Below, in pieces: positions 7,451-11,754 of a stretch of 11,754 nucleotides of DNA. Position numbers and translations under genes: made by a program. This DNA is from an uncultured Klebsiella sp. Lineage in GTDB: Bacteria; Pseudomonadota; Gammaproteobacteria; Enterobacterales; Enterobacteriaceae. Below the pieces are notes generated by a model. It did not search any database and had not been told where the DNA came from. It saw nothing but the letters and a program-made list of their open reading frames with translations. Location: contig CABUCP010000049.1 in assembly GCA_902490055.1 (NCBI GenBank), positions 1 through 11,754 on the forward strand, given 5' to 3'. Positions within the stretch are counted from its first letter, which is position 1, and every line of letters starts with the position of its first letter.

Positions 7451-7479
7451 TATTTATTCACTTTTCGTTAACACCACAA
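7451..7479 (-). promoter_or_regulatory. Possible promoter of the PAS-AraC gene
   Basis: On the minus strand TTGTGG (7479-7474) and TAAATA (7456-7451) are separated by exactly 17 bases, a weak sigma-70 arrangement (three of six matches in each hexamer). The spacer is almost filled by TTCACTTTTCGTTAAC (plus strand 7457-7472), a 16-mer resembling GTCACTTTCGGTTTAC at 7550-7565. A protein bound there would block this promoter, which would fit autoregulation. The hexamer matches are poor and the repeat similarity could be chance. Confidence 0.25.
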
Positions 7480-7614
7480 GCAGCAAGCGCTGGATTTGCG
7501 ATCCTGGATCCGCTTTACGCCTTCCCCTGATTTAGCCACTGGCGCAATGGTCACTTTCGGTTTACCACAGCATTAAACAAATGATTAATAAGAAATAACT
7601 ATGTGAAATAGAAA

Positions 7615-7620
7615 TATACT
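7615..7620 (+). promoter_or_regulatory. Possible -10 hexamer for the epimerase operon
   Basis: TATACT matches the sigma-70 -10 consensus at five of six positions. The bases 16-18 upstream (around 7591-7598, all A-rich) do not resemble TTGACA, so activity would need an activator. If it is used, transcription would start near 7627 and the shared 19-bp element would lie in the initially transcribed region, which is awkward for an activator site. The true promoter may therefore be elsewhere. Confidence 0.25.
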
Positions 7621-7629
7621 GCGCTCAGT

Positions 7630-7648
7630 ACTATGCAGATTTCGTCAT
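7630..7648 (+). promoter_or_regulatory. Shared 19-bp element, copy upstream of the epimerase operon
   Basis: ACTATGCAGATTTCGTCAT is 16/19 identical to the element on the minus strand at 6573-6555, including a ten-base perfect core ATTTCGTCAT. It ends 82 bp before the epimerase start codon. Its last bases form the left arm of the inverted repeat at 7640-7662. A shared site before both halves of one pathway suggests co-regulation by the PAS-AraC protein. Confidence 0.5.
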
Positions 7649-7662
7649 TTTCTCTGACGAAA
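7640..7662. repeat. Inverted repeat TTTCGTCA-N7-TGACGAAA
   Basis: Perfect 8-bp arms lie at 7640-7647 and 7655-7662 around the seven-base spacer TTTTCTC. It may be a two-fold operator or, if transcribed, a small leader hairpin. The copy of the core at 6555-6564 has no matching second arm, so the palindrome is specific to the epimerase operon. Confidence 0.5.
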
Positions 7663-7730
7663 GCGCTCAAGCAGGCCAGGAAAGATTGCGCCAGCATGAT
7701 GAAACATGTTGTTAACTTTCGGAGAGTCTG

Positions 7731-8678
7731 ATGACCACGCCACGCCCCCCTATTACGTTGAGAGCTATCGATTCACATACCGGCGGCGAACCGACCCGCC
7801 TGATCGTTGACGGCTTCCCCGACCTCGGCGGCGGCAGCATGGCGGAGCGCCGCGACCGCTTCGCCCACGACTTCGATCATTGGCGTCAGGCGGCCATTCT
7901 CGAACCGCGCGGTAATGACGTACTGGTCGGCGCGCTGCTGTGCAAACCGGTCTCGGCGGCGGCTACCGCTGGGGTGATTTTCTTCAACAACGCCGGTTTT
8001 CTGAATATGTGCGGCCACGGCACTATCGGGCTTATCGCCTCGCTGGCCTGGCTTGGGCATATCAAGCCCGGCGTACATCTGATTGAAACGCCGGTCGGCG
8101 ACGTTAGCGCCACGTTGCACGATGATGGCAGCGTATCGGTGCAAAACGTCCCGGCCCGCCGCTGGAAAAAACAGATCCGCGTTGAAACCGCGCTGGGTCC
8201 CGTCATCGGCGATATTGCCTGGGGCGGCAACTGGTTTTTCCTGATTAACGACCACCCGTTCGCCATTACCCCCGAACAAATTCCACAGCTCACCGACTAC
8301 GCCTGGGCAGTGCGCGAGGGGCTGGAAGCCGCGGGGATCCGCGGCGACGACAGCGGCGTTATCGACCATATCGAACTCTTCGCCGATGACGATACCGCTA
8401 ACAGCCGCAGCTTCGTACTCTGTCCGGGAAAGGCCTGGGATCGCTCGCCGTGCGGCACCGGCACCAGCGCCAAGCTGGCCTGTCTGGCGCAGGATGGCAA
8501 GCTGCAGCCGGGGGAAATATGGCGTCAGGCCAGCATCATCGGCAGCCAGTTTACCGCCAGCTACCAGCGCACCGCTGAAGGCATCATCCCAACAATCCGC
8601 GGCGAAGCCTGGGTATGCGGCGATAACCAATTGATCCTCAACCCTGACGATCCCTTCTGCTGGGGGATCGCGCCGTGA
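7731..8678 (+). CDS. 4-hydroxyproline 2-epimerase (proline racemase family)
   Basis: The 315-residue protein is a complete member of the proline racemase family. It has both catalytic cysteines: Cys94 in Met-Cys94-Gly-His-Gly-Thr and Cys241 in Asp-Arg-Ser-Pro-Cys241-Gly-Thr-Gly-Thr-Ser. The cysteine pair abstracts and returns the alpha proton, giving epimerisation. In trans-3-hydroxyproline dehydratases of the same family the second cysteine is replaced by threonine, so that function is excluded here. The N-terminal [11 protein letters not shown] motif (13-23) is also typical. It should convert trans-4-hydroxy-L-proline to cis-4-hydroxy-D-proline, the first pathway step, in the cytosol. It is the first gene of the plus-strand operon, with GGAG six bases before the ATG, and its stop overlaps the GTG start of the next gene. 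Epimerase rather than proline racemase is chosen from the neighbours. Confidence 0.92.
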   Translation: MTTPRPPITLRAIDSHTGGEPTRLIVDGFPDLGGGSMAERRDRFAHDFDHWRQAAILEPRGNDVLVGALLCKPVSAAATAGVIFFNNAGFLNMCGHGTIGLIASLAWLGHIKPGVHLIETPVGDVSATLHDDGSVSVQNVPARRWKKQIRVETALGPVIGDIAWGGNWFFLINDHPFAITPEQIPQLTDYAWAVREGLEAAGIRGDDSGVIDHIELFADDDTANSRSFVLCPGKAWDRSPCGTGTSAKLACLAQDGKLQPGEIWRQASIIGSQFTASYQRTAEGIIPTIRGEAWVCGDNQLILNPDDPFCWGIAP

Positions 8679-9784
8679 AGCAGTGCGACGTCATCGTGAT
8701 CGGCGCCGGGATCGTCGGCGCCGCCTGCGCGTGGCAGCTGGCGAAGCGGGGGCAGAGCGTGACGCTTATCGATAACGGTCAGCCCGGCGCCACGGCGGCC
8801 GGTATGGGCCATCTTGTGTGCATGGATGATGACCCCGCCGAGCTTGCCTTGTCGGCGTGGTCGCTGGAACGCTGGCGCGCTATCACGCCGCGGATGCCCG
8901 ACAATTGCGCCTGGCGCGGCTGCGGCACGCTGTGGCTGGCGGAAAGCGAAGAAGAGATGGCCGTCGCCGACGAAAAACAACGGCGGATGGCCGGCCATCA
9001 GGTGCACAGTGAACTCCAAACCCCGCAGCAGATCGCCGGGCGCGAACCGCTGCTGCGCAGCGGGCTGGCCGGCGGGCTGTGGGTGCCAGGCGATGGCATT
9101 GTCTACGCGCCGAACGTCGCCCGCTGGTTGATTACCGATGCCGGAGACCATCTTACCTGCTTGCGCGATAGCGTACAGACGATTGAAGAGCCGCAGGTGC
9201 TGCTCGCCAGCGGCCAACGGCTACAGGCGCGGGCGATCGTGGTGGCCTGCGGCCTTGAAGCCAACGCGCTGTTAGCGGAAAACTGGCTGCGACCGAAAAA
9301 AGGCCAACTGGCGATTACCGATCGCTACCGGCCGCTAGCCCAGCACCAGTTGGTTGAACTGGGCTACGGCGCCAGCGCCCACGGCGGCGGCACCTCGGTG
9401 GCGTTTAACCTTCAGCCGCGTCCCACTGGCCAGCTGCTGATTGGCTCTTCGCGTCAGTTTGATAACCGCGAGCGCGAGTTGGATCTGCCCCTGCTGGCGC
9501 AGATGCTCGATCGCGCCCGCCATTTCGTGCCGGCGCTGGCAACGTTGAATATTATCCGCTGCTGGAGCGGTCTGCGCGCCGCCTCGCAGGATGGCAACCC
9601 GCTGATCGGCCCGCACCCCGCTCGCCGTGGTGTATGGTTAGCGCTGGGCCATGAAGGGCTGGGCGTCACCACCGCTCCGGCCACGGCCGAACTGCTGGCG
9701 GCGCAGATCTTCGATGAACGCTACCCATTGGCGCCCGACGCCTGGCTCCCGGCTCGTTTGTGTCAACAGGAGGCGATTGCATGA
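8675..9784 (+). CDS. D-hydroxyproline dehydrogenase, FAD-dependent DAO-like (beta-type) subunit
   Basis: The 369-residue protein belongs to the D-amino acid oxidase (DAO)/glycine oxidase family. A Rossmann FAD motif, Gly10-Ala-Gly12-Ile-Val-Gly15, opens the chain, and the C-terminal FAD contact Gly325-[10 protein letters not shown] is present. It is followed by a small [2Fe-2S] protein and an FAD/[2Fe-2S] protein, exactly the set that forms the heterotrimeric (alpha4-beta4-gamma4) D-hydroxyproline dehydrogenase of Pseudomonas aeruginosa. This subunit should hold the amino acid oxidising site, turning cis-4-hydroxy-D-proline into 1-pyrroline-4-hydroxy-2-carboxylate. The start is GTG at 8675, overlapping the epimerase stop by four bases (GTGA) with a G-rich ribosome site at 8662-8667, so translation is probably coupled. 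D-proline is a likely side substrate. Confidence 0.87.
   Translation: MKQCDVIVIGAGIVGAACAWQLAKRGQSVTLIDNGQPGATAAGMGHLVCMDDDPAELALSAWSLERWRAITPRMPDNCAWRGCGTLWLAESEEEMAVADEKQRRMAGHQVHSELQTPQQIAGREPLLRSGLAGGLWVPGDGIVYAPNVARWLITDAGDHLTCLRDSVQTIEEPQVLLASGQRLQARAIVVACGLEANALLAENWLRPKKGQLAITDRYRPLAQHQLVELGYGASAHGGGTSVAFNLQPRPTGQLLIGSSRQFDNRERELDLPLLAQMLDRARHFVPALATLNIIRCWSGLRAASQDGNPLIGPHPARRGVWLALGHEGLGVTTAPATAELLAAQIFDERYPLAPDAWLPARLCQQEAIA
9768..9773 (+). promoter_or_regulatory. Ribosome binding site that fixes the start of the [2Fe-2S] subunit
   Basis: A consensus AGGAGG lies seven bases before ATG 9781. The in-frame GTG at 9760 lies upstream of this site and would add seven unconserved residues, so 9781 is preferred. 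The ATG overlaps the stop codon of the preceding gene (ATGA). Confidence 0.8.
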
Positions 9785-10044
9785 AGGCCACTCTCAACAT
9801 CACCGTCAATGGCCAGCCTCTGACGGTGCCGGAAGGGATCAGCGTGGCGGCGGCGCTGGCATTGACCGGCGACCCCACCACCCGCCAGGCGGTCAACGGC
9901 GAGCTCCGCGCGCCGTTTTGCGGCATGGGCGTCTGCCAGGAGTGCCGGATCGCCGTCGATGGCCATCGGGTGCTGGCCTGCCAGACCCTGTGCCGGGCCG
10001 GTATGCAAATAGAAAGGAGCCGCGATGAACACGCTGCGCAGTGA
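9781..10044 (+). CDS. D-hydroxyproline dehydrogenase, small [2Fe-2S] (gamma-type) subunit
   Basis: This 87-residue ferredoxin-like protein (Fer2_4 type) has the plant-type [2Fe-2S] ligand pattern Cys47-x4-Cys52-x2-Cys55-x11-Cys67 within Phe-Cys-Gly-Met-Gly-Val-Cys-Gln-Glu-Cys and Leu-Ala-Cys. An extra Cys71 follows. The N-terminal half is the beta-grasp part (residues 4-45). Proteins of this size are subunits of heteromeric FAD enzymes such as sarcosine-oxidase-like, octopine/nopaline oxidase, hydrogen cyanide synthase and the P. aeruginosa-type D-hydroxyproline dehydrogenase. It should relay electrons between flavins of the large subunits. It overlaps the preceding gene by four bases (ATGA) and the next gene by twenty, consistent with coupled synthesis of a fixed-ratio complex. 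Confidence 0.88.
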   Translation: MKATLNITVNGQPLTVPEGISVAAALALTGDPTTRQAVNGELRAPFCGMGVCQECRIAVDGHRVLACQTLCRAGMQIERSRDEHAAQ

Positions 10045-11287
10045 CATTTTAATCCTCGGCGCCGGCCCCGCCGGCATGGCGGCCGCGCTCTCCGCCGCCG
10101 CCTGCGATAAACAGGTCATCATCCTCGACGATAACCCCGCCCCTGGCGGACAAATCTGGCGCGCGGGTCCGCAGGCAACGCTGCCCGCCCTGGCCCGGCG
10201 CTACCGCGACGCCATCGCCGCGTCTGCCGCCATCCGGGTAGTGAACGGCGCGCGGCTGATTGCCCGCCCCTCCGCGCACAGCGTGCTGTTTGAAACCGCC
10301 GACGGCGGCGGCGTGGTTTACTGGCAGAAACTGATCCTCTGCTGCGGCGCGCGCGAGCTGTCGCTGCCCTTTCCCGGCTGGACCTTACCCGGGGTGACCG
10401 GCGCGGGCGGCCTACAGGCGCAAATCAAACATGGCCTATCGCTGAAAGGTGAAAAGGTGGTGATTGCCGGCAGCGGTCCGCTACTGCTGGCGGTGGCAGA
10501 TACGGTGAACAAGGCCGGAGGCGAAGTGACGAATATCATTGAGCAAGCGCAGCTCCCAGCGCTGCTGCGCTTCGCCAGCGGTCTGTGGCGCTGGCCGCAG
10601 AAGCTGCGCCAGTTAGCGACGCTGGCCCCGAAAGGCTATCTTAGCGACGCGCAGGCGATCCGCGCTCACGGTACAACACGGCTGGAAGCCGTTACGCTTC
10701 GCCAGCGCGGCGTCGAGCGGACTATCGCCTGCGATCGGCTGGCTATCGGCTACGGGCTGATACCCAATATCGAGACGGCGCTGCTGTTCGGCTGCGCCAC
10801 GGCGCAGGAGGCGATACAGGTTAACCGCTGGCAGCAGACCAGCATCGAGGATATCTACGCCGCCGGCGAGTGCACTGGTTTCGGCGGTAGCGAACTGGCG
10901 CTGGCGGAGGGCGAAATCGCCGGTTTTGCCGCCGCCGGGGCCAGCCATCAAGCTCAGGCGTTATTTGCCCGCCGAGCCCGCTGGCAGCGTTTCGCCGAAG
11001 CAATCAACCGTACCTTCCGGCTGAGGGAGTCCTTGAAAAACGTCGCAACGCCGGAGAGCCTGCTGTGCCGTTGCGAAGATGTGCGCTGCGGCGACGTTGA
11101 CGCCGCCGGGGGCTGGCCGCAGGCCAAACTCACCCAGCGCTGCGGAATGGGCGCCTGTCAGGGGCGCACCTGCGCCGCCAGCGCCCGCTGGTTGTACGGC
11201 TGGCCGCTGCCGCAGCCAAGAGAACCGCTGGCCCCCGCCCGCGCGGAAACGCTTATTGCCCTCGCACGGCCGAGCGCCGAGCCGTAA
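10025..11287 (+). CDS. D-hydroxyproline dehydrogenase, FAD/NAD(P)-binding-fold (alpha-type) subunit with C-terminal [2Fe-2S] motif
   Basis: The 420-residue protein is a pyridine-nucleotide-disulfide-type flavoprotein. Gly12-Ala-Gly14-Pro-Ala-Gly17 is the FAD-binding loop, a second Rossmann loop lies at Ala148-Gly-Ser-Gly-Pro, and the C-terminal FAD contact is Tyr278-Ala-Ala-Gly-Glu-Cys-Thr-Gly-Phe-Gly-Gly. The last 75 residues carry a BFD-like cysteine set: Cys348-Arg-Cys350 and Cys373-Gly-Met-Gly-Ala-Cys378, with Cys383 close by. This architecture matches the large subunit of octopine/nopaline oxidase and hydrogen cyanide synthase type enzymes and of the P. aeruginosa D-hydroxyproline dehydrogenase. 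It probably passes electrons from the DAO-like subunit onward; the final acceptor is unknown. AAAGGAG lies five bases before the ATG, inside the end of the preceding gene. The stop is 3 bp from that of hpaR, with no terminator between. Confidence 0.87.
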   Translation: MNTLRSDILILGAGPAGMAAALSAAACDKQVIILDDNPAPGGQIWRAGPQATLPALARRYRDAIAASAAIRVVNGARLIARPSAHSVLFETADGGGVVYWQKLILCCGARELSLPFPGWTLPGVTGAGGLQAQIKHGLSLKGEKVVIAGSGPLLLAVADTVNKAGGEVTNIIEQAQLPALLRFASGLWRWPQKLRQLATLAPKGYLSDAQAIRAHGTTRLEAVTLRQRGVERTIACDRLAIGYGLIPNIETALLFGCATAQEAIQVNRWQQTSIEDIYAAGECTGFGGSELALAEGEIAGFAAAGASHQAQALFARRARWQRFAEAINRTFRLRESLKNVATPESLLCRCEDVRCGDVDAAGGWPQAKLTQRCGMGACQGRTCAASARWLYGWPLPQPREPLAPARAETLIALARPSAEP

Positions 11288-11290
11288 CTG

Positions 11291-11731
11291 CTACTCTTCT
11301 TCATCACCGCGCGCGGCAGGGACGCCCAGCGCAATAAACTCCTCCAGCAGCGTCGTCAGCTGATGCATTTTTTCCGCGGTAAACTGCGCTTCTATCTGCC
11401 GGTAAGCCTCTTCCACCTGCGCCTGGGCGCTTTCATACAACGCCAACCCGGCGGGCGTCAGCGACAGGTAGAGCTTGCGCTGATCGTTGACCGGCTTTAA
11501 ACGCAGTACTAAACCGTCGCGCTCCATGCGCGTCAAAATACCGGTCAGGCTGGGGCGCAGAATGCAGGCGCGCCAGGCCAGGTCGTGAAAATCCATCGAC
11601 GGGTTTTCCGCAAGGATACGCACGATACGCCACTGCTGTTCGGTCAGGTTGTGACGTTTGACGATCGGCCGGAAATGGGCCATCGCCGCTTCCCGCGCCT
11701 GCAGCAGCGCAATGGTTAATGAATCATGCAT
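11291..11731 (-). CDS. hpaR: HpaR, MarR-family repressor of homoprotocatechuate degradation
   Basis: The 146-residue protein is a MarR-type winged helix regulator. I recognise it as HpaR from long stretches typical of the enteric protein, such as Met-His-Asp-Ser-Leu-Thr-Ile-Ala-Leu-Leu-Gln-Ala-Arg-Glu-Ala-Ala at the N-terminus, Val-Lys-Arg-His-Asn-Leu-Thr-Glu-Gln-Gln-Trp-Arg-Ile-Val-Arg-Ile-Leu (24-40) and Arg-Pro-Ser-Leu-Thr-Gly-Ile-Leu-Thr-Arg-Met-Glu-Arg-Asp-Gly-Leu-Val (64-80, recognition helix and wing start). Only the last ten or so residues differ, ending in an acidic tail. In E. coli W HpaR represses the divergent hpaG meta-cleavage operon and its own gene until 4-hydroxyphenylacetate or homoprotocatechuate binds. 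A GAGGGG ribosome site (11742-11737) lies five bases upstream. The remaining 23 bases of the window should be the start of the hpaG-hpaR intergenic region; hpaG itself is outside. Confidence 0.93.
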   Translation of the reverse strand: MHDSLTIALLQAREAAMAHFRPIVKRHNLTEQQWRIVRILAENPSMDFHDLAWRACILRPSLTGILTRMERDGLVLRLKPVNDQRKLYLSLTPAGLALYESAQAQVEEAYRQIEAQFTAEKMHQLTTLLEEFIALGVPAARGDEEE

Positions 11732-11754
11732 GGTATCCCCTCAACAACGCTCAC

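Larger units (their letters stand above)
7421..7730. promoter_or_regulatory. Divergent control region between the regulator and the epimerase operon
   Basis: The 310-bp gap carries no gene that I can support and is clearly more AT-rich than its surroundings around 7565-7620. It should hold the regulator's promoter (minus strand) and the promoter of the epimerase-dehydrogenase operon (plus strand). Visible items are a possible regulator promoter with a repeat in its spacer (7451-7479), a similar 16-mer at 7550-7565, a -10-like TATACT (7615-7620), the shared 19-bp element (7630-7648), an 8-bp inverted repeat overlapping it (7640-7662), the GCGCTCA direct repeat at 7621-7627 and 7663-7669, and the GGAG ribosome site (7721-7724) for the epimerase. 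Confidence 0.75.

Noticed and set aside
7602..7620. CRP-like TGTGA half-site upstream of the epimerase operon
   Set aside because: The second half (TCACA after six bases) is absent; only one five-base half matches.
7773..8630. 285-codon open frame antisense to the epimerase gene
   Set aside because: It lies wholly opposite a gene with intact catalytic motifs, shows no recognisable domain and has low-complexity Ala/Gly/Arg composition expected from GC-rich antisense frames.
7731..8678. Reading the proline-racemase-family gene as trans-3-hydroxy-L-proline dehydratase
   Set aside because: The second catalytic residue is Cys241, not threonine, so epimerase chemistry is expected, and the downstream enzymes fit the 4-hydroxyproline route.
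8561..9217. 218-codon antisense open frame across the epimerase/DAO-like junction
   Set aside because: It is a shadow of two well-supported overlapping genes; no domain or convincing ribosome site.
9760..9780. GTG at 9760 as start of the [2Fe-2S] subunit
   Set aside because: The consensus ribosome site lies downstream of this GTG and is correctly placed for ATG 9781.
11309..11322. Self-complementary CCGCGCGCGG inside hpaR as a terminator for the dehydrogenase operon
   Set aside because: It has no loop or T run and lies within coding sequence; simple GC-rich palindrome.

Overview
The window is a dense, high-GC bacterial region whose proteins look like those of an enteric gammaproteobacterium. 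The best anchor is the last gene, a close match to HpaR of the enteric homoprotocatechuate (4-hydroxyphenylacetate) cluster. High GC and gene content suggest the Klebsiella/Raoultella group; that is inference from one locus. All eleven genes are full-length by family comparison. I see no tRNA, rRNA, insertion sequence, CRISPR array or broken gene.

Layout. (1) Positions 9-1229 (+): a PLP-dependent D-serine dehydratase-like (DSD1/alanine racemase N-terminal) enzyme, converging on the next block. (2) Positions 6444-1260 (-): four closely spaced genes (11-15 bp gaps) for a DapA-family deaminase, an alpha-ketoglutarate semialdehyde dehydrogenase, an APC permease and an Ldh-family imino-acid reductase. 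(3) Positions 7420-6596 (-): a PAS-AraC regulator. (4) A 310-bp control region (7421-7730). (5) Positions 7731-11287 (+): a proline-racemase-family epimerase followed by three overlapping genes for a heteromeric FAD/[2Fe-2S] dehydrogenase. (6) Positions 11731-11291 (-): hpaR, separated from the dehydrogenase operon by 3 bp.

Together, blocks 2-5 form a complete route for trans-4-hydroxy-L-proline: epimerase (to cis-4-hydroxy-D-proline), D-hydroxyproline dehydrogenase (to 1-pyrroline-4-hydroxy-2-carboxylate), deaminase (to alpha-ketoglutarate semialdehyde) and semialdehyde dehydrogenase (to alpha-ketoglutarate). The three-part dehydrogenase is the Pseudomonas aeruginosa type, not the single-subunit P. 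putida type. The permease is the likely uptake system. The reductase probably returns 1-pyrroline-2-carboxylate, formed from D-proline, to L-proline. The steps are divided between two operons: the two upper steps on the plus strand, the two lower steps plus transport and the reductase on the minus strand, with the regulator between them.

The most interesting non-coding signal is a 19-bp element (16/19 identical) upstream of both operons in the same orientation relative to transcription (7630-7648 and 6573-6555). It is a good candidate for the PAS-AraC operator. The pathway itself is known from other bacteria. What is less described is this arrangement, its regulator and operator, the APC permease, and the junction with the aromatic-acid hpa cluster.
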